DNA of 64,000 bases from Sinisalibacter lacisalsi (GCF_014640115.1 NZ_BMGI01000004.1:62001-126000), one strand, 5' to 3'; positions 34,933 to 46,131 are shown, numbered from the stretch's first letter. The notes: generated from the letters alone by a model not told the origin. Numbers and translations: made by a program.

Positions 34933-37227
34933 ATGCGGAAATTCGGCAAGAGCCAGCCGGTGCGGCGGGTGGAAGACCAGCGTTTTCTGACCGGCACCGG
35001 CCGCTACATCGACGAGGACGCCCCCCGGGGCGCGCTGCGGGCGGTTTTCCTGCGCTCGACGGTGGCGCACGGGGAGATTTCGGCGCTCGACGTGAGCGAG
35101 GCAAGGGCGGCGCCGGGGGTGCACCTGGTGCTGACCATCGACGATCTGGTCGCCGCCGGGCTCGATGTCGAGATGACCGCGTCGCTGGTGAAACTGGCCG
35201 ACGGCAGCCGCGGTGCGGCGCCGGCTCGGCCGGTGCTCGCCCGTGGCAAGGTGCGTTTCGTCGGCGAAGCGGTGGCGCTGGTGGTGGCCGAGAGCCTCGA
35301 TGCCGCGCGCGACGCGGCGGAGTTGATCGAGCTGGAGATCGAGACGCTGCCGGCGCATCTCGGTCTCGCTGCCGGGGGCGAGCCGATCCATCCGGATCTG
35401 CCCGACAACATCGCCTTCGATTGGGAAACCGGCGAGGCCGACGCGGTCGATGCCGCGATCTCGGGCGCGGCGCATGTCGTGACGATGGAGATCGACGACA
35501 GCCGCCTCGTTGCCGCTTCGATGGAGCCGCGCGGGGCCTGGGCCGAGGTGATGGACGACGGGCGGCTGCATCTCGCGTTTTCCGGCCAGGGCGTCTGGGA
35601 GCCGAAGCGGCAGGTTGCGCGCGCGCTCGGCCTCGCGCCCGACGATCTGCGCGTGACCATCCCCGATGTCGGCGGCGGCTTCGGGATGAAGGCGCAGATG
35701 TATCCCGAGTATATCGTGATCGCCGAGGCGGCGCGGCGGCTCGGCCGCGCGGTGCACTGGATGGAAGACCGCTCCGAGGCGATGCTGGCCGACAATGCCG
35801 GGCGCGACCTCACCCACCGCGCCACGATGGCCTTCGACGCCGATCTGCGGATCACCGGCTACCGGGTTGAAACCGTCGCCAACCTCGGCGCCTACAACAG
35901 CCAGTTCGGCCAGATGATCCAGACCAGCCTGTTCGCCCGGGTGCTGACCGGGGTGTATGACATTCCGGCCGCGCATCTCGCCGTGCGCGGGGTCTTTACC
36001 AACACCACGCAGGTGGACGCCTATCGCGGTGCCGGGCGGCCCGAGGCGATCTATGCGCTGGAGCGGCTGATGGATCACGCCGCGCGCGAACTGGCGGTGG
36101 ACCCCTGGGATCTGCGCGCGCGCAACTTCATCCCGCCCGCGGCCTTCCCCTACACCACCCGCACCGGCGAAACCTATGACGTGGGCGATTTCCCCCGCCT
36201 GCTTGCCCGGGTCGAAGAGGTGGCCGACCGCGCCGGCTTCGCCGCGCGCCGTGACGAGAGCGCCGCGCGGGGCAAGCTGCGCGGGCTGGGGCTGTGCTAT
36301 TACATCGAGGCGATCCTCGGCGACCCGTCGGAAGACGTGACCGTGGAGTTCACCGATGACGCGCGGGTGCGGCTCTACGTCGGCACGCAGTCGAACGGGC
36401 AGGGGCACGAAACCGTCTTTGCCCGTTTTCTCGCCGACCAGACCGGCATCCCGATGGACCGGATCGAGGTGGTGCAGGGCGATTCGGACCGTATCGCGCG
36501 TGGCGGCGGCACCGGCGGTTCGCGCTCGGTGACGGTGCAGACCCACGTCACGCTGAAGGCGGTGGAGACGATGGTGCAGGGATTCGCGGATTTCCTCGCC
36601 GGCGAGTTGGGCGTGGCGCCGGGCGACGTGAACTTCGATGACGAGGTGTTTCGCGTGCCCGGCTCGAACCTGGCCCCGACGATGATGGACGTGGCCGCGC
36701 TGGCCCATGCCGCCGGGCGCAGCGATCTGCTCAAGGTGAGCGAAACCGCCAGGCTTCCGGCGCGCAGCTTTCCCAATGGCGCGCATGTCGCCGAGGTGGA
36801 GGTGGACCCCGAGACCGGTGCCGCGCGCGTCGATCGCTACAGCGTCACGGATGATTTCGGTAACCTCATCAACCCCTTGCTGGTGGAAGGGCAGGTGCAT
36901 GGCGGGGTGGTGCAGGGGCTTGGACAGGTGATGATGGAGCGCGTCGTTTTCGACGACGACGGCCAGCCGCTGAGCGCCAGCCTGATGGATTACGCCCTGC
37001 CGCGCGCCGGCGACGTGCCGGAGATCTCTTTCACCACCGAGCCAGTGCCTTCGACCGCCAACCCGATGGGCATGAAGGGCTGCGGCGAGGCGGGCACCGT
37101 CGGGGCGATGGCCGCCGTGGGCAACGCCATGGCCGACGCGCTCTGGCAGGCGGGGGTGCGCGCGGCGCAGATGCCGTTCACGCCGGAGCGGGTCTGGCGG
37201 ATGCTGGAGGACGCCAAGGGGCGGTGA
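34933..37227 (+). CDS. Xanthine dehydrogenase-family molybdopterin-binding subunit (CoxL-like)
   Basis: This 764-residue protein is the large subunit of a molybdenum hydroxylase. It has the N-terminal hammerhead domain (RFLTGTGRYIDE and so on) and molybdopterin-binding domains with GGGFGMKAQMYPEY, VDAYRGAGRPEA and the catalytic glutamate region GCGEAGTVGAM. The AYRGAGR loop is that of form II CoxL-like proteins, not AYxCSFR of true CO dehydrogenases. The FAD and iron-sulfur subunits and assembly factors are absent nearby. It must pair with subunits elsewhere, or serve another role. The substrate is unknown. It starts 31 bases after the decarboxylase stop. Confidence 0.85.
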   Translation: MRKFGKSQPVRRVEDQRFLTGTGRYIDEDAPRGALRAVFLRSTVAHGEISALDVSEARAAPGVHLVLTIDDLVAAGLDVEMTASLVKLADGSRGAAPARPVLARGKVRFVGEAVALVVAESLDAARDAAELIELEIETLPAHLGLAAGGEPIHPDLPDNIAFDWETGEADAVDAAISGAAHVVTMEIDDSRLVAASMEPRGAWAEVMDDGRLHLAFSGQGVWEPKRQVARALGLAPDDLRVTIPDVGGGFGMKAQMYPEYIVIAEAARRLGRAVHWMEDRSEAMLADNAGRDLTHRATMAFDADLRITGYRVETVANLGAYNSQFGQMIQTSLFARVLTGVYDIPAAHLAVRGVFTNTTQVDAYRGAGRPEAIYALERLMDHAARELAVDPWDLRARNFIPPAAFPYTTRTGETYDVGDFPRLLARVEEVADRAGFAARRDESAARGKLRGLGLCYYIEAILGDPSEDVTVEFTDDARVRLYVGTQSNGQGHETVFARFLADQTGIPMDRIEVVQGDSDRIARGGGTGGSRSVTVQTHVTLKAVETMVQGFADFLAGELGVAPGDVNFDDEVFRVPGSNLAPTMMDVAALAHAAGRSDLLKVSETARLPARSFPNGAHVAEVEVDPETGAARVDRYSVTDDFGNLINPLLVEGQVHGGVVQGLGQVMMERVVFDDDGQPLSASLMDYALPRAGDVPEISFTTEPVPSTANPMGMKGCGEAGTVGAMAAVGNAMADALWQAGVRAAQMPFTPERVWRMLEDAKGR

Positions 37228-37269
37228 CGGGTCGGGCCGTGGCGTAATCTGCGGCGCCGGGCGCGTCCG

Positions 37270-38892
37270 TCACTTCGCGTAGAGCACGTACATGTCGTTG
37301 CGCCGCACCTCGGTGAGGGAGGTGCCGGCGGCATCGACCGCGTCGAAGACCAGCCCGCGCACCTTGGTCGAGACCGGGCAGCGGGGCACGATCAGGTAAT
37401 CGGCTGCCTCGAACCCCGGCAGGCCGCCGTAATACCACGGGCTGGCCCCGGGCAATGGCTCGAACGCGCCGAATATCCAGAAGCCCGAGAGCACGTCGGC
37501 GGCGAAGGCGGTCTTGCCCTCGGCGAGGCCGGAGGCCAGAAGGTCGGCCGCGATGGCCTCGTGCCAGGCGATCAGGCCGTTCTCGACCATGCAGTCGGGC
37601 CAGGTTTCGCCGTTCCACTCGGTTCGGGTCGGGCGCAGGCTTGCGTCGAAATAGGCGGCGAAGGGTGATCCGGGCCCGTCCAGGGCCTGCCGGGCGTCGA
37701 CCCTGAGCGCGCGCACCCGCGCGGTGCGCAGGTCTTCATGGATGCCGGAACCGGGCAGCACTGGCGTATGGGTCGAGACATCCTTCACAAGATGGCGGAA
37801 CGGGCTGTAGGCGAGGTTGAAGGCCGAGGGCGCGGCGAAGGCGAAGACGGCGGCGGCGAGCAGGCCGAGCCCCTTGGTCACGTCCCACCCCAGCGCGTTC
37901 GTCACGCTGTGGGCGGGCTTGAGGGTGACGAGCAGCAGGCCCAGAAGCCCCAGCCATTGCGGGTCGTTGCCGTAGTTCTGGAACTGCACGTAGAAAAAGC
38001 CCGGCACCAGCAGCAGCAGAACCAGGCCCTCCAGCCGCCGCCCGGCCTGGCGCAGGAAGATCACCCCGAAGATCAAGGCAAGGCTGCCGCCCATGTAGGC
38101 GGGCGCGCCGAGGATGGCGGCGAAAGGCAGGCCGGGTTGCGGGCGGACCTCGGAGCCCGCGACGGTGGCGAGATCGCGCAGGTAGGCCAGCCAGAACAGC
38201 GGCGTGCCCGCCATCAGCGTTACCGCGAGCGCCACCGCGAGCCCGGCCAGGAGCGTGACCACCAGCGCGCGCCAATCCCTCCGGCCGATCAGCGCTACCG
38301 CGACGGGCAGCGCGAAGGCGGCGAAGTAGGTCACCTTCACCAGCGCGAGAAAGGCGAGCGCCACGCCGATCACCAGCCCGTCGGCGGTGGGCGCCGCGCG
38401 CCCGGGCCGGGGGGCGATCATCGCCGTCGCGATGGCGAGGTAGGCCGCCGCCCAGGCCCAGCGGTTGTAATGCATCGAGATCGAGACCGAGCGTTCGGTG
38501 GCGCCGTGCACCAGCGCGAGGATGAGCACCAGGGTGAAGCCGCCGAAGATGTAGGCCCAGGGCGCGGGAAAGCGGCTTTCGGCAACTCGCCAGATCGCCG
38601 GCAGGGCGATCGCGGCCACCAGCACCTGGGCGAGCAGGATCGCCATGCCGGCGCCGAAGCCGAGCTTGACGAACAGCGCGATCGGCGCGGTGGCGAGCAC
38701 GCCGATCGGGGTCTGGAAATCGAGGTGCGGCCACTGGCCTTGCGCCTCGCGCAGCACGATCTGCAACAGGTGCAGCGTGTCGCCCTCGTGCTTGCCGATG
38801 TAGAACCCGCCCTTGGCGAGCGTCGCCCCGGCCAGCACCGCGAGCACCGCCAAAAGGAAAAGGCCGAGCTTCGCCCGGTTCACACTGCCCAT
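37270..38892 (-). CDS. Polytopic membrane protein, unrecognised
   Basis: This 540-residue protein has about eight to ten membrane segments in the first 390 residues and an outside soluble C-terminal domain of about 150 residues (from VSTHTPVLPGSGIHED). The first loop, KGGFYIGKHEGDTLHLL, with its acidic pair, resembles the first loop of GT-C lipid-linked glycosyltransferases, but no family is recognised with certainty. ATG 38892 follows GAGAGAGG. It converges with the CoxL-like gene and is divergent from the AAA ATPase gene. Confidence 0.7.
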   Translation of the reverse strand: MGSVNRAKLGLFLLAVLAVLAGATLAKGGFYIGKHEGDTLHLLQIVLREAQGQWPHLDFQTPIGVLATAPIALFVKLGFGAGMAILLAQVLVAAIALPAIWRVAESRFPAPWAYIFGGFTLVLILALVHGATERSVSISMHYNRWAWAAAYLAIATAMIAPRPGRAAPTADGLVIGVALAFLALVKVTYFAAFALPVAVALIGRRDWRALVVTLLAGLAVALAVTLMAGTPLFWLAYLRDLATVAGSEVRPQPGLPFAAILGAPAYMGGSLALIFGVIFLRQAGRRLEGLVLLLLVPGFFYVQFQNYGNDPQWLGLLGLLLVTLKPAHSVTNALGWDVTKGLGLLAAAVFAFAAPSAFNLAYSPFRHLVKDVSTHTPVLPGSGIHEDLRTARVRALRVDARQALDGPGSPFAAYFDASLRPTRTEWNGETWPDCMVENGLIAWHEAIAADLLASGLAEGKTAFAADVLSGFWIFGAFEPLPGASPWYYGGLPGFEAADYLIVPRCPVSTKVRGLVFDAVDAAGTSLTEVRRNDMYVLYAK

Positions 38893-39036
38893 GCCGCCTC
38901 TCTCCGTTTTTGTCTTTCGTTCATCGCGCGGGGGCGACAATGCCATAATATCGGCGGATTTTGTTGTTCAAATGGCGTCTCGAAGCTACGATTCAGGAAA
39001 AAATCAGGCACCCGAGCAGGCAAAGCGAACAGACCC

Positions 39037-40350
39037 ATGAACATGCAGCCCACGTCCCGCGTGCAGGCCCCGCCGCCTTGCAGATCCATCGCCGATACCG
39101 GGCTCAGCCCGGTGATGATGCGCGATATCCTTCTCAAGACGATGTTCCGGATGAACATCGAGACGATCAGCGCGCTCGAACGCGTGCTCGCGGTGCCCGC
39201 CCGGGTGGTGCAGGAACTGATCGACGAGGCGCGCGGGCAGGCGCTGGTCGAGGCGCTCGGCACCCTGCACGCCAACTCGGGCGGCGAGATGGGCTACCGG
39301 CTGTCCGACAGCGGCAAGGCGCGCGCGCTCGATGCGCTGTCGCAGTCGGAGTATTACGGCGCCCTGCCGGTGCCGATGGAGGCTTATGCCGAACAGGTCA
39401 AGCGCCAGTCGATCCGCAATATCGAGATCACCCGCGAACAGCTGACCAAGGCCATGGGCCACCTGATCCTGCCGCCGGAACTGCTCGATCACCTCGGCCC
39501 GGCCGTCGGTTCGGGCCGCTCGATCCTGATGTATGGCCCGCCCGGCAACGGCAAATCCTCGATCTCCAACGGGATCCGCGACGCGCTGGGCGACAAGATC
39601 TACATCCCCCGCGCGATCGAGTACCACGGCCAGGTGATCACCGTTTACGACCCGATCGTGCATTCGCGGGCGGAGGAAACCACGGACGATCCGACGGCGA
39701 TCCGCCGAACGGCCAACCGGTTCGACAAACGCTACGTGCTGTGCGACCGGCCCACCGTCGTCACCGGCGGCGAGCTGACGCTCGACATGCTCGATCTGAA
39801 ATACAACCCCACCGCGCGCACCTACACCGCGCCGTTGCAGTTCAAGTCGACCGGCGGGGTCTTCATCGTCGACGACCTCGGCCGCCAGTCGGAGCCGCCG
39901 CAGGCGCTGATCAACCGCTGGATCGTGCCGCTGGAGGAAAACAAGGACATCCTCGCGCTGCAATCGGGCGAGAAATTCGAGGTGCCCTTCGACACGCTGG
40001 TGATCTTCTCCACCAACTTCCACCCCAACGAGATATTCGACAAGGCGGCGCTGCGCCGGATCTTCTTCAAGATCAAGATCGACGGCCCGAACCAGGAGGA
40101 TTTCCTGAAGATCTTCGCGCTCGTGGCGCGCAAGAAGGGCATCCCGCTCGACGAGGCGGCGCTGGTGCACCTGCTGAAGAAGAAATACCCCACCATCGAC
40201 AACATCTATGCCAACTACCAGCCGGTGTTCCTGATCGACCAGATGATCGCGATCTGCGAGTTCGAGGGCCTCCCCTACCAGATGACCCCCGACCTGATCG
40301 ACCGGGCCTGGGCCAACATGTTCGTGCGCCAGGAGGCGATCGAGCACTGA
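39037..40350 (+). CDS. AAA-type ATPase of unusual family
   Basis: This 437-residue protein has an N-terminal helical domain (residues 20-150) and an AAA core. Walker A is GPPGNGKSS from residue 167, Walker B is VFIVDDLGRQ with Asp279-Asp280, and NFHPNEIFDKAALRRIFFKI supplies sensor and arginine elements. Similar proteins are seen near Tad pilus loci in Rhodobacterales, and one lies here about 6 kb from such a locus, on the opposite strand. It is not CbbQ. The function is not known to me. Confidence 0.8.
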   Translation: MNMQPTSRVQAPPPCRSIADTGLSPVMMRDILLKTMFRMNIETISALERVLAVPARVVQELIDEARGQALVEALGTLHANSGGEMGYRLSDSGKARALDALSQSEYYGALPVPMEAYAEQVKRQSIRNIEITREQLTKAMGHLILPPELLDHLGPAVGSGRSILMYGPPGNGKSSISNGIRDALGDKIYIPRAIEYHGQVITVYDPIVHSRAEETTDDPTAIRRTANRFDKRYVLCDRPTVVTGGELTLDMLDLKYNPTARTYTAPLQFKSTGGVFIVDDLGRQSEPPQALINRWIVPLEENKDILALQSGEKFEVPFDTLVIFSTNFHPNEIFDKAALRRIFFKIKIDGPNQEDFLKIFALVARKKGIPLDEAALVHLLKKKYPTIDNIYANYQPVFLIDQMIAICEFEGLPYQMTPDLIDRAWANMFVRQEAIEH

Positions 40351-40492
40351 TCCGCCCGCGCGACGGACGCCCGGTCACGCGCAACCGCAGAATAACGGCG
40401 CGATGATGCGCGGGAAGAATTGATTCTCCGGGCTTTTGAGCCATATCAAGGATTGGCCCGCACCGCGGTGCGAAGTTGCCCGGGAGGGGATG

Positions 40493-41200
<708 letters not shown>

Positions 41201-41204
41201 CGAC

Positions 41205-43568
41205 ATGCGCGCGCTCGACAAGAAGCTGGTTCGCGATATCCGCCGCCTCTGGGCGCAATCCCTGGCCATCGCCGCGGTGCTCGCCGTCGGCGTGATGATC
41301 ATGGTCATGGCGTTCGGCACCCAGCGCAGCCTGACCGAAACCCGCGATACCTACTACGAACGCTCCCGCATGGCCGACATCTGGTCGGGCGCCCAGCGCG
41401 CGCCGAAATCGCTGCTCCCCGAGATCGCCGCGATCGAGGGGGTGGCGCGGGTGGAGGCGCGGATCAGCCAGTTCGCCATTCTCGACATTCCCGGCATGGA
41501 CGATCCGGCGATGGGCCAGTTGCTTTCGGTGCCCGCCGGCGGGGTGCCGGAGATGAACGTGCCGGTGCTGCGCGAGGGCCGCTTTCCCGAGATGGGCAAG
41601 GAAAACGAGGTGATGCTCGCGCTCGCCTTCGCCGAGGCCCACGGCTTCGGCCCCGGCGACAGCTTCGCGATCACGCTCAACGGCCAGAAACGCGAGGTGG
41701 TGGTCACCGGCGTCGCCCTCAGCCCGGAATTCATCTACACCATCGGCCCCGGCTCGATCATGCCCGACGATCAACGCTTCGGGGTGATGTGGATGGCCGA
41801 AGACGTGCTCGCCGCCGCCTTCAACCTTTCCGGCGCGTTCAACTCGATCACCCTCGGGGTGACCCGGGGAACCGATCTCGCGCCGGTCAAGGACGCGCTG
41901 GAGAACATCCTCAAACCCTACGGCGGCACCGGCCCCTATGACCGCGAGCAGCAGGTGTCGAACGCCTTCATCCAGGGCGAGCTGGACCAGCTCGACGTGA
42001 TGGCCCGGGTCGTGCCGCCGATCTTCCTTGTGGTGTCGGCCTTCCTCGTGAACATGGTGCTCGGCCGTCTGATCACGTTGGAGCGTGAACAGATCGGGCT
42101 TTTGAAGGCGCTTGGCTACGGCGATGCCGAGATCGTCTGGCATTACCTCAAGCTCAGCCTCGGGATCGGCGCGATCGGCGTGCTCATCGGCTGGGGGGCG
42201 GGCTACGTGCTCTCCAGCGTGATGGCGAACATCTACGTCGAGTATTTCAAGTTTCCCTACCTCGTGTTCATGCAGCGCCCCTCGGTTTATGCCATCGGCG
42301 CGGCGGCGGGCCTGTTCTCGGCGATGCTCGGCGCGTTGTTGTCGGTGCGCAGGATCGCGCGACTGAGCCCGGCGGTGGCGATGAGCCCGCCGGCCCCGAC
42401 GCGGTTCCGGCGCGGCATCTTCGACCGGCTGATCACCTTCTTCCGCCCGCGTCAGCCGACGATGATGATCCTGCGCTCGATCGGCCGCTGGCCGGTGCGC
42501 GCGGCGCTCACCAGTTTCGGCATCTCGCTCTCGGCAGCGATCATCGTGGCCGGGCTGTTCATGTTCGACAGTTTCGACGAGTTGATCGACATCGCCTTCG
42601 TGCAGGCCAACCGGCAGGACGCGATCCTCGATTTCGCGATTCCACGCCCCGAGTCGGTGCTCGACGATATCGAGAACCTGCCGGGGGTGATGGTGGCCGA
42701 GGGCGCGTTGACGATGCCGGCGCGGCTCTATCACGAGCATTATTCGCGCACCATCGCGGTCGAGGGCTACCGCGAGGGCAACCGGCTTGTGCGGGTGTTC
42801 GACGGCAACGAGCGGGTGGATGTGAAGCCCGAGCATGGCATCGTGCTGGCCGAGCGGCTGGCCGACCACCTGCAGGTGCGGACCGGCGACATGATCGAGG
42901 TCGAGTTCCTGCAGGTCGACGATACCCGCCACAAGGTGATCGTCACCGGCACCGTTTCACAGTTCTTCGGCCTCTCGGCCTATATGGACAACGACAACCT
43001 CGCGGCGCTGACTGGCCGCGCGCCGCAGATGCTGATGGCCAACGTGGTCATCGACGAGGCGTTCGAGAAGGAGCTCTACCAGGCGATCAAGGATGCGCCG
43101 GCGATCTCGGGGATCACCCTGCTCAGCCAGGTCCGCCGCGGGTTCGACGAGACGATCAAGGAGAGCGCCGGGATCACGCTCACGGTCTATACCTTTCTCG
43201 CCGCACTGATCGCGATCGGCGTGGTCTACAACTCGGCCCGGATCCAGCTGTCCGAGCGCGCGCGCGAACTGGCGTCGCTGCGTATCCTCGGCTTCACGCG
43301 GGGCGAGGTGAGCTACATCCTGCTCGGGGAACTGTTCATCCTCACCATCGTGGCGATTCCCCTGGGCCTGTGGATCGGCTATGGCATGGCGGCGGCGATG
43401 ATCGAATCCTTCAAGTCCGACCTCTATGCATTGCCGTTGATCGTCACCGACAAGACTTATTGGCGCGCCGCGCTTGTCGTGGCCGGGGCCTCGCTTGCCT
43501 CGGCGCTGATCGTGCGCCGCCGGATCGACCGGATGGACCTCGTCTCGGTGATGAAAACAAGGGAGTAA
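41205..43568 (+). CDS. FtsX-family ABC permease, two FtsX domains
   Basis: The 787-residue membrane protein has an N-terminal anchor segment ([18 protein letters not shown]), a periplasmic domain, an FtsX core with three segments (about residues 265-400), then a second anchor, a second periplasmic domain and a second FtsX core ending in SVMKTRE. This double-length layout is that of large LolE-like permeases; it probably acts with the neighbouring ATPase and adaptor as a mechanotransmission-type exporter. The substrate is unknown. ATG 41205 lies 4 bases after the ATPase stop; the next gene begins 3 bases after its own stop. Confidence 0.9.
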   Translation: MRALDKKLVRDIRRLWAQSLAIAAVLAVGVMIMVMAFGTQRSLTETRDTYYERSRMADIWSGAQRAPKSLLPEIAAIEGVARVEARISQFAILDIPGMDDPAMGQLLSVPAGGVPEMNVPVLREGRFPEMGKENEVMLALAFAEAHGFGPGDSFAITLNGQKREVVVTGVALSPEFIYTIGPGSIMPDDQRFGVMWMAEDVLAAAFNLSGAFNSITLGVTRGTDLAPVKDALENILKPYGGTGPYDREQQVSNAFIQGELDQLDVMARVVPPIFLVVSAFLVNMVLGRLITLEREQIGLLKALGYGDAEIVWHYLKLSLGIGAIGVLIGWGAGYVLSSVMANIYVEYFKFPYLVFMQRPSVYAIGAAAGLFSAMLGALLSVRRIARLSPAVAMSPPAPTRFRRGIFDRLITFFRPRQPTMMILRSIGRWPVRAALTSFGISLSAAIIVAGLFMFDSFDELIDIAFVQANRQDAILDFAIPRPESVLDDIENLPGVMVAEGALTMPARLYHEHYSRTIAVEGYREGNRLVRVFDGNERVDVKPEHGIVLAERLADHLQVRTGDMIEVEFLQVDDTRHKVIVTGTVSQFFGLSAYMDNDNLAALTGRAPQMLMANVVIDEAFEKELYQAIKDAPAISGITLLSQVRRGFDETIKESAGITLTVYTFLAALIAIGVVYNSARIQLSERARELASLRILGFTRGEVSYILLGELFILTIVAIPLGLWIGYGMAAAMIESFKSDLYALPLIVTDKTYWRAALVVAGASLASALIVRRRIDRMDLVSVMKTRE

Positions 43569-43571
43569 ACC

Positions 43572-44795
43572 ATGGCATTTCCGATCAGGAAAATCCTCTT
43601 TGGCGCGGTCGTGGTCGCCGGGATCGGTGTGGTCGGCTGGCAGATCAGCCGGCCGGAATACGTGCCCGTCGATATCGCGACGGTGACGCACGCGCCGCTC
43701 GAGGTGACCGTCAACGCAGATGGCATGACGCGGATCAAGGACGTCTACGAAGTGTCGGCCCCGGTTTCGGGGCAGGTGCTGCGCAGCCCGGTGCGCATTG
43801 GCGACCAGGTCGAGCGCGGCGAAACGGTCGTGGCCCGGATCGAGCCGGGCGAGCCGGCCTTCCTTGACGAACGCGCCCGCGCGCAGGCCGCGGCCGCCCT
43901 CGGGCAGGCGCAGGCCGCGCTGGTGCTTTCGGAGGCCAACCTGCGCGCCGCCGAAGCCGACATGAACAACGCCCAGCGCCAGTTCGACAGGATCTTTTCC
44001 CTGCACGAGCGCGGAACGGCTTCCGACAGCCAGCTCGAACAGGCCGAGGTGGCGCTCGATCTCGCCGCCGCGCAATTCGACAGCGCCCTTGCCAACAGGT
44101 CGATGCGCGAGAGCGAGGTGACCGCGGCCGAAGCGGTGCTGATCGAACCCGGCGCGGCGAACAGCAGCGGCGACGAGTCCGGGGATTGCTGCATCACGCT
44201 CACCGCCCCGGTTTCTGGGCAGGTGCTCTCGATCACCAACGAAAGCGCGCGCATGGTGGCCGCGGGCGCGCCGCTGCTCTCGATCGGGCCGCAGAACGAC
44301 CTCGAGATCACCGTCAACCTGCTTTCCACCGACGCGGTGCGCATCGCCCCCGGCGCGCGCGCCTATGTCGAGCGCTGGGGCGGCGAGAGGGCGCTCGAGG
44401 CGCAGGTGCGCAAGATCGAACCCGCCGCCTTCACCAAGGTTTCGGCGCTCGGGATCGAGGAACAGCGGGTCAAGGTGTTGCTCGACTTCGTCACGCCGGC
44501 CGAGGAGCGCCCCGCGCTCGGGCACAATTTCCGGGTCTACCTGCGTATCGTCGAATGGCGCGGCGAGGACGTGCTGCGGCTGCCGATCAGCGCGTTGTTC
44601 CGCGACGGCGGCGACTGGGCGGTTTTCGTCGTCGAGGATGAAACCGCGCGGCTCACGCCTGTCGAGATCGGGCGGCGCAACACCGAGTTCGCCGAGGTTC
44701 TGGGCGGGATCGCGGAAGGTGCGCGCGTCATCACCCATCCCTCCGACCGGGTCGACGATGGCGTTCTCGTGGTGAATCGCGAGAGCCTCGAGTAA
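43572..44795 (+). CDS. HlyD-family periplasmic adaptor
   Basis: This 407-residue membrane fusion protein starts with a membrane anchor (ILFGAVVVAGIGVVGWQI), followed by a lipoyl half-motif (YEVSAPVSGQVLRSPVRIGDQVERGETV), a coiled-coil hairpin rich in Ala/Glu (about 95-185) and the second half-motif (ITLTAPVSGQVLSITNESARMVAAG). The C-terminal beta-barrel follows. It should link the FtsX-type ABC pump to an outer membrane duct such as TolC, which is encoded at 17.8 kb. Confidence 0.92.
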   Translation: MAFPIRKILFGAVVVAGIGVVGWQISRPEYVPVDIATVTHAPLEVTVNADGMTRIKDVYEVSAPVSGQVLRSPVRIGDQVERGETVVARIEPGEPAFLDERARAQAAAALGQAQAALVLSEANLRAAEADMNNAQRQFDRIFSLHERGTASDSQLEQAEVALDLAAAQFDSALANRSMRESEVTAAEAVLIEPGAANSSGDESGDCCITLTAPVSGQVLSITNESARMVAAGAPLLSIGPQNDLEITVNLLSTDAVRIAPGARAYVERWGGERALEAQVRKIEPAAFTKVSALGIEEQRVKVLLDFVTPAEERPALGHNFRVYLRIVEWRGEDVLRLPISALFRDGGDWAVFVVEDETARLTPVEIGRRNTEFAEVLGGIAEGARVITHPSDRVDDGVLVVNRESLE

Positions 44796-44813
44796 CAGTC
44801 TTGAATTATTGAG

Positions 44814-44845
44814 CCTTCGGCGGGAGTATTCCCGCCAGCACAAGG
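44814..44845 (+). repeat. GGTATTT-type intergenic repeat
   Basis: A perfect 7-bp hairpin (GGCGGGA, loop GTAT, TCCCGCC) followed by AGCACAAGG lies between the adaptor gene and the M24 gene. It resembles the elements at 28926-28952 and 58368-58394 and could also end the exporter operon. Confidence 0.4.
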
Positions 44846-44857
44846 GGAGGCTCACAT

Positions 44858-46042
44858 ATGGATCAAGGCAGGGCGCCGTTTTCGCGCGCGGAATATGACC
44901 GGCGGCTGGCGCTTGTACGCGCGCAGATGGCGACCCGGGGGATCGACGCGCTGTTCGTTGAAGACCCTTCCAACATGGCCTGGCTGACCGGCTACGACGG
45001 CTGGTCTTTCTACGTCCACCAGGGCGTGATCCTGACCCACGAGGGCGAGCCGCTGTGGTGGGGCCGGGCTATGGATGCCAATGGCGCGCGCCGCACCGCC
45101 TGGATCGACGAGGAGAGCCTGCACGCCTACCCCGATCGGTTCGTGCAATCGACAGAGCGCCACCCGATGCAGCATCTCGCGGCGCTGCTCAAGGAGCTGG
45201 GCTTCGAGCGCGCGCGCATCGGTGTGGAGATGGAGAATTACTACTTCTCGGCCAAGGCCTACGTGACGCTTCTCAAGGAATTGCCTGATGCGGACCTGGT
45301 CGATGCCACCGCCCTGGTCAACTGGCAGCGGGCGGTGAAATCCGGCGAAGAGATCGCCTTCATGCGCAAGGCGGCGCGGATTTCGGAGAAGATCGTCGAC
45401 GGGATTTTCGAGCGCGCCGAACCGGGGCTGGCCAAGAACGAGCTCGTGGCCGAGATCTACCGTGATGCGATTCGGGGCGTGGGCGATGATTGGGGCGATT
45501 ACCCCGCCATCGTGCCGATGGTGCCCTCCGGTGCCGATGCCTCGGCGCCGCACATCACCTGGAACGGCGACCGGCTGCGCGAGGAACAGGCGACCTTTTT
45601 CGAGGTCGCCGGGGTCTACCGCCGCTACCATGTGCCGTTGTGCCGGACGGTCTATCTCGGCGAGCTGCCCGAGGAGATGCGGCTTGCGTCCGATGCGCTC
45701 GTCGAGGGGCTGGAGGCGGGGCTGGTGGCCGCCCGCGCCGGCAACCGGGCCTGCGATATCGCGCAGGCGTTGGGCGGCGTGCTGGAGAAGGCCGGAATCA
45801 AGCGCGGCGCGCGCTGCGGCTATCCGATCGGCCTGAGCTACCCGCCGGACTGGGGCGAGCGCACGATCTCGCTGCGGGCGGAAGACGACACGGTGCTGGA
45901 ACCCGGCATGACCTTCCATTTCATGCCCGGGCTCTGGATGGATACCTGGGGGATCGAGATCACCGAATCCATCCTGATCCGCGAAAACGGCCCGGCGGAG
46001 TGCTTCTGCGATCGGCCGCGCGGCGTCTGGGTGAAGGACTGA
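44858..46042 (+). CDS. doeA: M24-family hydrolase, ectoine hydrolase (DoeA/EutD) type
   Basis: This 394-residue protein has the pita-bread M24 (creatinase/aminopeptidase P) fold: an N-terminal creatinase domain (residues 12-170) and a C-terminal catalytic domain. Blocks such as MAWLTGYDGWSFYVHQGV, WWGRAMDANGARRT and FVQSTERHPMQ correspond to ectoine hydrolase, which opens the ectoine ring to acetyl-diaminobutyrate. The rest of the ectoine degradation genes (doeB, doeX and so on) are not adjacent, so the call depends on sequence only; a related paralogue with another substrate is possible. Confidence 0.7.
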   Translation: MDQGRAPFSRAEYDRRLALVRAQMATRGIDALFVEDPSNMAWLTGYDGWSFYVHQGVILTHEGEPLWWGRAMDANGARRTAWIDEESLHAYPDRFVQSTERHPMQHLAALLKELGFERARIGVEMENYYFSAKAYVTLLKELPDADLVDATALVNWQRAVKSGEEIAFMRKAARISEKIVDGIFERAEPGLAKNELVAEIYRDAIRGVGDDWGDYPAIVPMVPSGADASAPHITWNGDRLREEQATFFEVAGVYRRYHVPLCRTVYLGELPEEMRLASDALVEGLEAGLVAARAGNRACDIAQALGGVLEKAGIKRGARCGYPIGLSYPPDWGERTISLRAEDDTVLEPGMTFHFMPGLWMDTWGIEITESILIRENGPAECFCDRPRGVWVKD

Positions 46043-46131
46043 GCGCCGGGCAGGGGAGGGCGGCGCCGGTCTCCGGCCCCGATTTCTGACCGAGGTTTGT
46101 TCGGCCGGCAGCCGGCGCAGGGCGCTGCCGG

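Noticed and set aside
34933-37227. True aerobic CO dehydrogenase CoxL
   Set aside because: The active-site loop reads AYRGAGR, the form II type, not AYxCSFR, and coxM/coxS are missing.
37738-39036. Long plus-strand extension upstream of the AAA ATPase
   Set aside because: It overlaps the membrane protein gene on the other strand and is rich in Arg/Gln/Glu, typical of antisense frames; the ATPase start at 39037 is preferred.
39037-40350. Possible CbbQ RuBisCO activase
   Set aside because: CbbQ is a MoxR-type ATPase of about 260-300 residues beside cbbO; this protein is longer, with a different N-terminal domain, and lies 35 kb from the carboxysome genes.
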